Shown here piece after piece: positions 32,612-40,374 of a stretch of 64,000 nucleotides of DNA. The notes under the pieces are model-generated. The model saw nothing but the letters and a program-made list of their open reading frames with translations, searched no databases and was not told the origin of the DNA. A program made the translations under genes and the position numbers. Numbering within the stretch: the first letter of the stretch is position 1; each line of letters starts with the position of its first letter. This stretch comes from Arthrobacter sp. Leaf137 (GTDB taxonomy: Bacteria > Actinomycetota > Actinomycetes > Actinomycetales > Micrococcaceae): NCBI RefSeq assembly GCF_001423525.1, contig NZ_LMOI01000002.1, positions 89,110 to 153,109 of the forward strand. Direction: 5' to 3'.

Positions 32612-33781
32612 GTGAACCCCATCGAATCCGACATCGACATCTGGGATGACAGCATCACAGTGGACCCCTATCCCGCCTACAGCGCCCTGCGCGGGCTGGG
32701 CGGAGTGGTGCACCTTCCGAAGAACGACCTTTATGCGGTGACCCGGTACGGCCTCATCCGCGACGTCCTCGCGGACCCGGCAACCTTCTCGTCAACCACC
32801 CTCGGCTTCAACCCCATGGTGAACGAGGCGTTGCAGGGAACATCCCTGGCGTCGGACCCACCCACGCACACCCAGCTGAGGGCCACGCTGTCGGCGAACC
32901 TGACCCCGCGCGCACTCCGGGGCCTGAAGGTCACCATCGATGAAAAGGCGGACAGGCTCGTTGCCGAGCTGGTGTCCACCGGCTCGTTCGAGGCCATCGA
33001 TTCCCTGGCACGGGCCTTCCCGCTGGACATCGTGGCGGACCTGATCGGCTTCAGCGGCCATGTCAAGGACAACATGCTGCGCTGGGGCCAGGCGGCCATG
33101 CAGGTACTTGGACCGCTGAACCACCGCACCCAGGAGAGCTTCCCGATTGCCGGCGAGCTGTACGGCTGGTGCTCATCGGTCACCGCGGAGGACCTGGCGC
33201 CGGGGTCCATTGGCCGCGGGATCTTCGACGCCGAGGCACGCGGCGACATTCCTGCGGGGTCCGCCGGCCACATCATCCACCAGTACCTGGGCGCCGGCGT
33301 GGACACCACCATCGCGTCCATCGGCAACATCGTGGCGCTGTTCGGCCGGCACCCGGAGCAGCTCCGGCAGGTCCGGGAGAACCCCGAACTCGTTCCCGCA
33401 GCCTTCGCCGAGGTGCTCCGGTACTGGACGCCGCTGCACATCTGGGGCCGCACCACCACTCGCGAGGTGGAGCTTGGCGGCGTGACTGTTCCGGCAGGTG
33501 CCCAGCTGGGAATCCTCCTGGGTGCCGGCAACCGGGACCCGGACCACTATGAAAACCCTGACGTATTCGACGTGACCCGCAACCCCACCGACCACCTGTC
33601 CTTCGGCTACGGCCCGCACGGTTGCGCCGGGCAGGGCCTGGCACGGCTGGAGGGCCACGCGATCGTCGAGGCGCTGGCCCGACGGGTTAAGTCCCTGACC
33701 CTCGGTGAAGGGCACCGGATTCCAAGCAATATCACCAGGAGTTTCGAGGAGCTCCAGGTACTGGAGGTGGAGGCAGCATGA
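32612..33781 (+). CDS. cytochrome P450 (CYP199-like features)
   Basis: This 389-aa soluble bacterial P450 has the I-helix motif GAGVDTT (227-233), the ExxR motif EVLR (267-270) and the heme loop FGYGPHGCAGQ with the axial Cys338. The ending GLARLEGHAIVEALARRV is typical of aromatic-acid oxidising CYP199-type proteins. Those enzymes O-demethylate methoxybenzoates; this similarity is from memory and needs checking. The start is GTG 32612 with AAGGAG. The stop overlaps the ferredoxin ATG by 4 bases, and ferredoxin reductase follows, so a complete electron chain is encoded beside it. The operon suggests oxidation or dealkylation of an aromatic acid or ether. Confidence 0.9.
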   Translation: MNPIESDIDIWDDSITVDPYPAYSALRGLGGVVHLPKNDLYAVTRYGLIRDVLADPATFSSTTLGFNPMVNEALQGTSLASDPPTHTQLRATLSANLTPRALRGLKVTIDEKADRLVAELVSTGSFEAIDSLARAFPLDIVADLIGFSGHVKDNMLRWGQAAMQVLGPLNHRTQESFPIAGELYGWCSSVTAEDLAPGSIGRGIFDAEARGDIPAGSAGHIIHQYLGAGVDTTIASIGNIVALFGRHPEQLRQVRENPELVPAAFAEVLRYWTPLHIWGRTTTREVELGGVTVPAGAQLGILLGAGNRDPDHYENPDVFDVTRNPTDHLSFGYGPHGCAGQGLARLEGHAIVEALARRVKSLTLGEGHRIPSNITRSFEELQVLEVEAA

Positions 33782-33975
33782 GGATCGATTTGAACCGGCC
33801 GCGGTGCGAGGGCCACGGCCTCTGTGAGGAGGCAGCGCCGGCGCTGATGCACCTGGACGACGACGGCGAGCTGGTCATCGACGTCCCGGAGGTCGAGGGC
33901 GGGCAGGCAGAGGCTGCCGCCAAGGCCGCGGTGCGCATCTGCCCCGTAGCAGCCCTGAAGCTGGTGCCGGCATGA
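33778..33975 (+). CDS. [3Fe-4S]-type ferredoxin, partner of the P450
   Basis: This 65-aa acidic ferredoxin has CEGHGLC (Cys10, Cys16) and CPVAAL (Cys55). The position of the usual fourth cysteine is occupied by His13, which marks the single [3Fe-4S] (or His-ligated 4Fe-4S) ferredoxins that feed bacterial P450s. It overlaps the P450 stop and the reductase start by 4 bases each, indicating coupled translation. It carries electrons from the FAD reductase to the P450. Confidence 0.92.
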   Translation: MRIDLNRPRCEGHGLCEEAAPALMHLDDDGELVIDVPEVEGGQAEAAAKAAVRICPVAALKLVPA

Positions 33976-35138
33976 CGGCACGCCGGATCGTCGTCGTCGG
34001 AAACGGGATCGCGGGCCTCACCGCGTGCGACTCCCTCCGCGCGGCGGGCTTCGACGGCGAGTTGACCGTCATCGGCTCCGAGCGGCACTCCCCCTACAGC
34101 CGGCCTGCCCTGTCCAAGGCGCTGCTCCACGGCGGCGACGGGCTGACGGCACACGGCCTGCCGGCACCCACGCATGGCGCAAGCGAACTGCTGGGCGTCA
34201 GCGCCGCAGGGCTCGACGCCGACGCGCGGGTGGTGAGGCTCGACGGCGGCGGGAGCCTTCCGTACGACGGGCTGGTCATTGCCGCCGGGTCCCGCGCCAG
34301 GCGGCTCGGCGGAGGTGCAGCCGAGCTGAGCCTGCGCACCCTCGAGGATGCGGTCCGGTTAAAGGAACTGGTGGCCGCCCGGCCGTCAGTCATCGTGGTA
34401 GGCGGCGGCCCACTCGGGATGGAGGTGGCGTCCGGCTGCCTGCACAACGGTTGCGACGTCACGCTGGTGACTGACGGTGAGCCGCTGGCACGGCAGCTGG
34501 GAACCTTCCTGTCCGGCGTCTTCACTTCGGCCGCGCAGAGGCAGGGGCTGCGGATCATCAGCGGCCCGAAGGCCCGGCTCCTCCAGTCCGGAACCGGACC
34601 AAGGGTTGTCCTGGCCGACGGGACAGTCCTGGAAGCGGACGTCGTGGTGAGCGCCGTTGGAGATGTGCCCAACACTGAATGGCTGGAGGGTTCGGGCGTG
34701 CTCACGGACGGAACCCTGCGGGTCGATTCCCGGGGCCGGCTCAGGCCGGACATCGTGGCGGCCGGTGACGTTGCCGTGTTCCCCCACTCGCGCGGGCTGA
34801 GCCGGGTACCGCTCTGGACCAGTGCCATAGACCAGGCGAAAGCCGCCGCCGTCGGCCTCCTGCGCGGAGATGACGCACCGCCGCTGGAATTCCAGCCCTA
34901 CTTCTGGACGGAGGCCTTTGGCCTGTCACTCAAATTGGTGGGCTTCACGCCTGTGGACGGGACGCCGGACTACCGGGAGCAGGGGGCAGGCGCCGGCTCC
35001 CAGCTGCTGCGCTGGGAGCACGCGGACGGATCCGGGACGGCCGCGGCCCTCAATTACCGGCTCCCCGTTCCCAGGCTGCGGCGCCTGGCCAACACCGGGT
35101 CAGAGGCCACCAGGCCGGCCGAACCGGTGACGGCCTGA
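33972..35138 (+). CDS. FAD-dependent ferredoxin reductase
   Basis: This 388-aa pyridine-nucleotide-disulfide-type oxidoreductase has FAD motif VVVGNGIAGL (7-16), an NAD(P)-binding motif VVGGGPLGMEVA near 136-147 and a FAD-contact segment AAGDVAVFP near 260. The C-terminal domain (FWTEAFGLSLKLVG) is typical of putidaredoxin-reductase-like enzymes that reduce P450 ferredoxins. It is the third gene of the P450 electron chain and ends 50 bases before the TetR gene. Cofactor choice (NADH or NADPH) is not decided by sequence here. Confidence 0.9.
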   Translation: MTARRIVVVGNGIAGLTACDSLRAAGFDGELTVIGSERHSPYSRPALSKALLHGGDGLTAHGLPAPTHGASELLGVSAAGLDADARVVRLDGGGSLPYDGLVIAAGSRARRLGGGAAELSLRTLEDAVRLKELVAARPSVIVVGGGPLGMEVASGCLHNGCDVTLVTDGEPLARQLGTFLSGVFTSAAQRQGLRIISGPKARLLQSGTGPRVVLADGTVLEADVVVSAVGDVPNTEWLEGSGVLTDGTLRVDSRGRLRPDIVAAGDVAVFPHSRGLSRVPLWTSAIDQAKAAAVGLLRGDDAPPLEFQPYFWTEAFGLSLKLVGFTPVDGTPDYREQGAGAGSQLLRWEHADGSGTAAALNYRLPVPRLRRLANTGSEATRPAEPVTA

Positions 35139-35175
35139 CGCCGCCGGTCCAGGCTCCGGCACCCGGCCACCACGC

Positions 35176-35181
35176 TAGGAT
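35176..35181 (+). promoter_or_regulatory. -10 box of the TetR gene (leaderless)
   Basis: TAGGAT ends 7 bases before the ATG at 35189, so transcription would begin at or next to the start codon. No Shine-Dalgarno sequence is seen. Confidence 0.5.
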
Positions 35182-35188
35182 TGACCCT

Positions 35189-35803
35189 ATGCCATCGCTG
35201 CGCGAAGCCCAGAAGCAGCTGACGCGCGACACCATCGTGGAACGGGCGCTGGAGCTTTTTACCGAAAAGGGCTACGCCGCAACCACCATCGACGAGATCG
35301 CGGCGTCGGCCGGAACCACCCGTGTGACCTTTTACGCGTACTACCCCACGCGCGCCGACCTGATGCGGGACTTCATGGCCCGGGTGAATGCCGTGCTGGA
35401 GCGCGCCGACGGCCCGGACAGTGCATCCACCGCACCCGACCTCGTTCAGGTCGTACGCGACGGCAAGCTGCCCGGCATCCTGACCTGGCTCGAATCCCGG
35501 GCGGCTTTGTGGCCGGTGTTCCGCCCCTACCTGGATGTGCTCGACGAGGCCGCTGCTGTGGACCCAGAGGTACGGACCATGGTTGAAGGTTGGCATGAGG
35601 AAGTCATCTCTGACATGGTCCGGGGCATGGAACTCGCCGGCCGTTTCGCGGGGGAAACACACCACATCCGCGGCACCCTCGCCTTCACCCAACTGGACTA
35701 CGTGGCCACGCTGTGGACGCGCCGCAAGGTGGAACCCAACCGCGAACACGCACTGGAGGTGCTCGCGGACAGCTGGTACCACCTGCTCTGCGACGCAGGC
35801 TGA
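35189..35803 (+). CDS. TetR/AcrR family transcriptional regulator
   Basis: This 204-aa regulator has an N-terminal TetR HTH (residues 8-56): ALELFTEKGYAATTIDEIAASAGTT with TRVTFYAYYPTRADLMRDF following. The C-terminal alpha-helical domain should bind a ligand. It lies 50 bases after the ferredoxin reductase gene on the same strand but appears to have its own leaderless promoter. It is a candidate regulator of the divergent promoters at 30738-30803, where a 15-bp inverted repeat is found. No operator near its own start was recognised. Confidence 0.85.
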   Translation: MPSLREAQKQLTRDTIVERALELFTEKGYAATTIDEIAASAGTTRVTFYAYYPTRADLMRDFMARVNAVLERADGPDSASTAPDLVQVVRDGKLPGILTWLESRAALWPVFRPYLDVLDEAAAVDPEVRTMVEGWHEEVISDMVRGMELAGRFAGETHHIRGTLAFTQLDYVATLWTRRKVEPNREHALEVLADSWYHLLCDAG

Positions 35804-35813
35804 GCACCCCCGT

Positions 35814-36695
35814 TCAAAAGAGCTGCAGCGCCTCACGCAGCATGCGGTGACCCTGGTCTTCGAAAGCTGCGTCCCCCACCTGGAATGCCCAGACGGCCGT
35901 GCCGACTGCCTCCTGGAGCAGGTCGATGCGCCAGGACGGCGCCGAACGCGGGTCCCGGCCGTAGCCGTCCAGGAACGCCTGTTCAAGCTCCGGCCGTCCC
36001 CGCCATTGCTGCACTGCCAGCCGGCACAGGTCCGTGGCGGCCGGGCGGAAATCGAACCGGCCGAAATCGATGACCCGGATTTCTCCCCGGTGGACAAGCC
36101 AGTTCCTCGGCTGCCAGTCGCCGTGGGTGGGAACCACCGTGGCCGGCTGTGGCCGGTACTCCGCCAGGCGCCGCCTGGCTTCCCGCTCGACGGCGGGATC
36201 AATCCGGTGGGCACGGTCCAGCCACGCCAGTGACTTCGCTGTGGCCTGGAGTTCATAACGGTCATCGATGCGGAACTCCTGGCGGTGGAGCAGCCTCAGC
36301 AACCCACCGGCCTGGGCATACGTGGGCGGCGCCAGTTCGGCTTCCGCGCCCTCCACCAGGCGGCCCTCAAGGTATTCCATGACCAGCAGGTTGGCGCCGG
36401 GATCGGCGTGGAGCAGGCGGCCTGCCCGTCCGCACTCCACCAGCGAGCGGGTATAGGCCCGATGGGCCACCAGCTCGCGGCCGAGGTGGTGGTTATCCGG
36501 TCCCCCGGCCTTGATGATGAACTGCCCGGTGGGCGCCTGAACGTGGAGAACCTTCGTGTCCACGAGACCCCAGGACAGATCGGCAACGAGCTTCGGGGAA
36601 CCCAGCCACGACGCGACCAGCGCGGACTGTTCGGCGCCCAGCAGCCCGCCGTCCCACCGGCCGTCACCTTGCCCTGCCCGCGGTGATTCCCCCAT
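35814..36695 (-). CDS. aminoglycoside phosphotransferase (APH) family protein
   Basis: This 293-aa kinase-like protein has catalytic loop HGDWQPRNWL near residues 190-199 and metal motif VIDFGRFDF near 207-215. N-lobe segments include GQFIIKAGG, with the ATP-binding Lys. The fold matches the APH/choline kinase superfamily. The substrate may be an antibiotic or a small metabolite; nothing in the context fixes it. The gene is convergent with the TetR gene (10-base gap). The ATG at 36695 follows a TAGGCT box by 6 bases, so the mRNA may be leaderless. Confidence 0.8.
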   Translation of the reverse strand: MGESPRAGQGDGRWDGGLLGAEQSALVASWLGSPKLVADLSWGLVDTKVLHVQAPTGQFIIKAGGPDNHHLGRELVAHRAYTRSLVECGRAGRLLHADPGANLLVMEYLEGRLVEGAEAELAPPTYAQAGGLLRLLHRQEFRIDDRYELQATAKSLAWLDRAHRIDPAVEREARRRLAEYRPQPATVVPTHGDWQPRNWLVHRGEIRVIDFGRFDFRPAATDLCRLAVQQWRGRPELEQAFLDGYGRDPRSAPSWRIDLLQEAVGTAVWAFQVGDAAFEDQGHRMLREALQLF

Positions 36696-36746
36696 CCGAG
36701 GAGCCTAGCAATCCCTGGCATCAAGCGGCCGTTGAGTGCAAGAAAA

Positions 36747-36791
36747 GGCGGGCGTACGACGGCGGGAGCCACCCGCCGTCGTACGCCCGCC
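36747..36791 (-). terminator. intrinsic terminator of the 3-hydroxybenzoate hydroxylase operon
   Basis: A perfect 20-bp stem (36747-36766 with 36772-36791) has a 5-base loop. On the minus strand it is followed by TTTTCTTG. It lies 27 bases after the stop of the 36819-38084 gene. Confidence 0.88.
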
Positions 36792-36818
36792 CGGCACCGG
36801 GGTGCTTCAGGCCGCTGC

Positions 36819-38084
36819 TTACGCCTCCACGAGGCTTCCCCGCGCGGAACCTGCGGAAGCCGCCGGAACCTCGGCGGGAACACCGGGCTCGTTGCGGCCG
36901 TACAGCCAGTCGTTGTACTGGAAGTTGTTGTCCCCTCGGCTCTTGAAGAGCATGTTCCGGAGCACCCGGGCCACGCCGTCTACATGCCAGGACTCGCCCC
37001 AGATGCGGGCGGTGCGCTGGACGCGTGCGGTGCGGGCGGCGCGGGCTCCGTTGAACTCGCTGAACGCGGCTTCCCAGGCGCTGGGGTTGACGCGGCCGTC
37101 GGTGAACACCAAGCCTTGCGTCGCATCCTGGAGCACGGCCGCGTCCTCCAGCGCCTGGCAGGCACCCTGGGCCAGGTACTGCAGCATGGGGTGCGCAGCA
37201 TCGCCGATAAGCGCCATGCGTCCGGAAACCCAGTTCTCGATCGGGTCGCGGTCGTACATTGGCCAGCGGATGCCGGTGGCCAGATTCTTCAGCGCCTCCT
37301 GCACCGCGGGGACGCAGCCGGCGTAGGCGGCCTCAAGTTCGTCCACGCCGCCGTACTGCTCTTCGCCGCGCTCAAAGGAAGCCGACTTGAAGACGGCCAC
37401 GGTGTTCAGCAGTTCGCCCTTGCGCAGCGGGTACTGCACGAGGTGGCAGTTCGGGCCGAGGTAGACGATGACGTCCTCAAGGTCCGCAGCCGGGGTCTCG
37501 GGGGTAATGGGGACGGTCCCGCGGTAGGCGACGTACGCGGAGGAGACAGGGCCGTCCGTGGCGACGCCGCCGCGAAGGGAGGACTTCAGGCCATCGGCGG
37601 CCAGGACGGCGTCGGCCTCGTAAACATCGCCGGAGGCGGTGTACGCGCGGGCCTTGTCTCCCTCGGTTTCAACCCGCTGCACCAGGACGTCGTTGACCAG
37701 CGTCACGCCGGCCTCCTGGCAGGCCTCGAGCAGGATGCGGTGCAGGTCGCTGCGGTGGATCACCACGTAGGGGGCGCCGTAGCGCTCCTCGAACTCGCCG
37801 CCCAGGCTCTGGCGGGTGAGCTCCTCGCCGGTGACGGCGTCGCGGAACACCAGGTGCTTGGGCTGGACGCCGATCTCCAGCGCCTTCTCCAGCAGCCCCC
37901 ACCGCTTCAGGACGCGTGAGGCGTTGGGTGCCATCTGCAGGCCGGCGCCCACCTCGCCGAAGGCCGGGGCCACCTCCACGAGCGTGACGTCGGCGCCGTT
38001 TTCCTTCAGGGCCAGGGCACCGGCGAGGCCGGCCATGCCGCCGCCCACTACCAGGACATCGGTGGTCGCTGCGTCGTTAGACAT
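36819..38084 (-). CDS. 3-hydroxybenzoate 6-hydroxylase-like FAD monooxygenase
   Basis: This 421-aa class A flavoprotein monooxygenase has FAD motif VVGGGMAGLAGALAL (12-26), mid-protein AADGLKSSLRG and second FAD motif LIGDAAHPMLQYLAQGA. Gentisate 1,2-dioxygenase, a fumarylpyruvate-type hydrolase and maleylpyruvate isomerase are encoded next door, so it is most likely 3-hydroxybenzoate 6-monooxygenase, making gentisate with NADH and O2. Salicylate 5-hydroxylation is less likely, since that is usually a multicomponent enzyme. The start is ATG 38084 with AGGAG. It overlaps the transporter gene by 8 bases; the two form an operon divergent from the IclR gene. Confidence 0.87.
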   Translation of the reverse strand: MSNDAATTDVLVVGGGMAGLAGALALKENGADVTLVEVAPAFGEVGAGLQMAPNASRVLKRWGLLEKALEIGVQPKHLVFRDAVTGEELTRQSLGGEFEERYGAPYVVIHRSDLHRILLEACQEAGVTLVNDVLVQRVETEGDKARAYTASGDVYEADAVLAADGLKSSLRGGVATDGPVSSAYVAYRGTVPITPETPAADLEDVIVYLGPNCHLVQYPLRKGELLNTVAVFKSASFERGEEQYGGVDELEAAYAGCVPAVQEALKNLATGIRWPMYDRDPIENWVSGRMALIGDAAHPMLQYLAQGACQALEDAAVLQDATQGLVFTDGRVNPSAWEAAFSEFNGARAARTARVQRTARIWGESWHVDGVARVLRNMLFKSRGDNNFQYNDWLYGRNEPGVPAEVPAASAGSARGSLVEA

Positions 38085-39405
38085 GAGATTCTCCTACTGC
38101 TTTTGAGGTTTTGTTCTTGGTGACGATGAAGCCGAGCAGGACAGCTGCTGCGGCGGCGGCTCCGGCGAATGCCAGGAAGTTTGAGTTGACGCCCAGTCCC
38201 GCGGCGAGCAGCAGCCCGCCCACCTGGGGTGCGGCCACTGCGCCGATGCGGCCTACGCCCAGCGCCCAGCCCAGCGCGGTGCCGCGCAGGTGTGCCGGGT
38301 AGTGGCTGGCCACGGCGGCGATGATGAGGCACTGGGTGCCGTGCGTGCCCACGCCGGCGAGCACCAGCATGAGGTAAACGACGGCGACCGGCGGCCCGGT
38401 GACCAGGACCAGCAGCCCGGCGGCGGCCACGGCGGCTGCCGCGATGGCGGTGGGAACGGGACCGAAACGGGTACCGGCCCAGGCAGTGATCACGGAACCG
38501 GCCACGGCGCCCAGGTTCAGGGCCAGGGCAAAGGTCAGGGCGGAACCGAGGTTGTAGCCGGCCAGCTGCATGAGGTTTGGCAGCCAGGTTCCCAGGCCGT
38601 ACCAGGCGAAGAGGGTGACCAGGGTGGCGACCGCGTACAGCACGCTGAGGCCGAGGAAGGGCGGGCGGAGCAGCGAGCCGAAGCCCACCGGTTCCCTGGC
38701 AGCGGCTTTGCCGTCCGCGGCGGACTCCTCAGAGGGCAGGGTTTCGGGCAGGTAGCGCAGCCCGAGCGGGATGACCACCACCAGTGCCAGGACCGCCACG
38801 AGGAACATGACGGGCCAGCCGAATGCGGGGATGAGCGGGATGCCCACCAGCGCGGCAATGGATCCGCCGATGGGAACACCGGACATCATCAGGGTGGCAA
38901 TGGTGGAGCGCCACTTGGCCGGAACCAGTTCTGCCACGAGGGCGTTGGCGGACGGCACCAAACCGCCCAGGCCGATGCCCGCGAGCAGCCGCAGGGCACC
39001 GAAGATGAAGGCGTTGGGCGCGAAGGCGCACAGGATGGTGAACACGGAGAACACCACGGCGCAGCCGATGATGGTCCGGCGGCGGCCCCAGGAGTCGGAC
39101 ATCCGGCCGGCGAAGATGGCGCCCACCATCATCCCGATGAAGGCCATGGATCCGACGGTGCCGGCGGTGGCCTTGGTCAGCCCCCAGCCGGTATCGCTGA
39201 TGAGGGATCCCTGAACTGTGCCGTAGACAATGAGGTCATAGCCGTCGAAGACCACCAGCAGCCAGCAAACCAGGACGGCCAGCACCGAGCGCCTGGGGAA
39301 AGCGGCACCCGGGCGTTCGCCGGATGGGGAGCCCGCGCCGGCTCCGGCCGGGGCGGAGCCCGGGACAGCGCGCTGCGGCACTGCAGCGGAAGGGGTGTGA
39401 TTCAT
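38077..39405 (-). CDS. aromatic acid:H+ symporter, MFS AAHS family
   Basis: This 442-aa protein has about 12 helices and the AAHS signature VVFDGYDLIVYGTV in helix 1. GRMSDSWGRRRTI forms the loop after helix 2 and RYLPETLPSEE the centre. AAHS members import benzoate, hydroxybenzoates or gentisate with protons. It is cotranscribed with the 3-hydroxybenzoate hydroxylase-like gene and is divergent from iclR, so 3-hydroxybenzoate or gentisate is the likely substrate. The N-terminal 35 residues are polar and Pro/Ala-rich. Confidence 0.92.
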   Translation of the reverse strand: MNHTPSAAVPQRAVPGSAPAGAGAGSPSGERPGAAFPRRSVLAVLVCWLLVVFDGYDLIVYGTVQGSLISDTGWGLTKATAGTVGSMAFIGMMVGAIFAGRMSDSWGRRRTIIGCAVVFSVFTILCAFAPNAFIFGALRLLAGIGLGGLVPSANALVAELVPAKWRSTIATLMMSGVPIGGSIAALVGIPLIPAFGWPVMFLVAVLALVVVIPLGLRYLPETLPSEESAADGKAAAREPVGFGSLLRPPFLGLSVLYAVATLVTLFAWYGLGTWLPNLMQLAGYNLGSALTFALALNLGAVAGSVITAWAGTRFGPVPTAIAAAAVAAAGLLVLVTGPPVAVVYLMLVLAGVGTHGTQCLIIAAVASHYPAHLRGTALGWALGVGRIGAVAAPQVGGLLLAAGLGVNSNFLAFAGAAAAAAVLLGFIVTKNKTSKAVGESHV

Positions 39406-39437
39406 CCCACCACTGTGCTGGCAGGCTGCCCGTGACG

Positions 39438-39462
39438 CCTATAACATTCTGTCATGCAGAAT
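39438..39462. promoter_or_regulatory. divergent promoters and IclR operator over the iclR start codon
   Basis: ATTCTG-TCATG-CAGAAT (39446-39462) is a 6-bp palindrome with a 5-base spacer that contains the iclR ATG at 39454. TATAAC (39440-39445) is a -10 for iclR, 8 bases from the ATG; TATAGG (minus strand, 39438-39443) serves the transporter operon. The same palindrome lies before the gentisate dioxygenase gene. Confidence 0.7.
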
Positions 39463-40260
39463 CTTCCAGCCCGGAAGCTGCCGACGTACCCCATCGAGGC
39501 CGTGGACAACGCCCTGCAGCTCCTCCAGCTGCTGCGTGACGTGGGCAGCCTTCGGCTCAAGGACGCGGCGGAGGAACTCCAGGTGGCGCCATCCACGGCC
39601 CACCGGCTCCTGGCCATGCTGGTCTACCGGGGGTTCGCCGTCCAGGACGAGTCCCGCCGCTACGTCCCCGGTCCGGCCATGGGGGCAGGGCCCGCGGGCG
39701 TGAGCTGGACGCGTCCGCTGCGGGAAATCTCGCGGCCGCATATGGAGCTGTTGTCCTCGCGGACCAGTGAAACCGTGAATTTGATGATCAGGGTGGGCAC
39801 GAAAGTGCGGTTCCTGGACACGGTGGAGGGCACGAACGCGCTGCGCGTGGGAGACCGTCAGGGGACAGTAATGCCCGCCAACAAGGCCTCCGGCGGCAAG
39901 GCCATGTTGGCGGAACTTGACCCCGCCATGCTGGAGCAGCTGTTCCGCAGCCCCAACGCAGAAATCGGTGGCGACATCATCCCGGACGACGAGTACCCAG
40001 GGTTTCTCCGGGAACTGGACACCATACGCATCAACGGGTTCGCCGCCAACTTCGAGGGCACCGAGGAAGGCATCAGCGCTTTCGGAATGGCCATCCACAA
40101 CGGCCGGGGAAATGTGGTGGGCGCCATCAGCGTTGCCACCCCGGTGGCCCGGTTCCGGCGGCTGTTCGACGCCGGACTGGTGGCCGTGATGATGGAGACC
40201 CGGCGTCAACTCGAGATCGACATTGCCGCCAACCCGGCGGGTGCGGCAGGCGGGACCTGA
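39454..40260 (+). CDS. IclR-family transcriptional regulator of gentisate genes
   Basis: This 268-aa regulator has a winged HTH at residues 10-70 (LQLLRDVGSLRLKDAAEELQVAPSTAHRLLAML) and an IclR effector domain (about 85-260). The latter includes ALRVGDRQGTVMPANKASGGKAMLAE, a typical IclR signature region. It is divergent from the transporter-hydroxylase operon and upstream of the dioxygenase operon. Two identical-arm palindromes in those regions are its probable sites. The ATG at 39454 lies at the predicted transcription start, so the mRNA is probably leaderless and autorepressed. Confidence 0.9.
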   Translation: MQNLPARKLPTYPIEAVDNALQLLQLLRDVGSLRLKDAAEELQVAPSTAHRLLAMLVYRGFAVQDESRRYVPGPAMGAGPAGVSWTRPLREISRPHMELLSSRTSETVNLMIRVGTKVRFLDTVEGTNALRVGDRQGTVMPANKASGGKAMLAELDPAMLEQLFRSPNAEIGGDIIPDDEYPGFLRELDTIRINGFAANFEGTEEGISAFGMAIHNGRGNVVGAISVATPVARFRRLFDAGLVAVMMETRRQLEIDIAANPAGAAGGT

Positions 40261-40278
40261 ACCAGCAGCGCAAGCAGC

Positions 40279-40295
40279 ATTCTGCACAACAGAAT
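40279..40295 (+). promoter_or_regulatory. IclR operator before the gentisate dioxygenase operon
   Basis: ATTCTG-CACAA-CAGAAT has the same arms and 5-base spacer as the palindrome at 39446-39462. It lies 80 bases before the dioxygenase start and just upstream of a weak TTGGGG box at 40299. Confidence 0.7.
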
Positions 40296-40374
40296 ATGTT
40301 GGGGATCACAGCACGCATGACCCTAGTGTCGGATCCACGCCGCAAACAGTTCCGCACGCAAGGAGAAGGCCACC

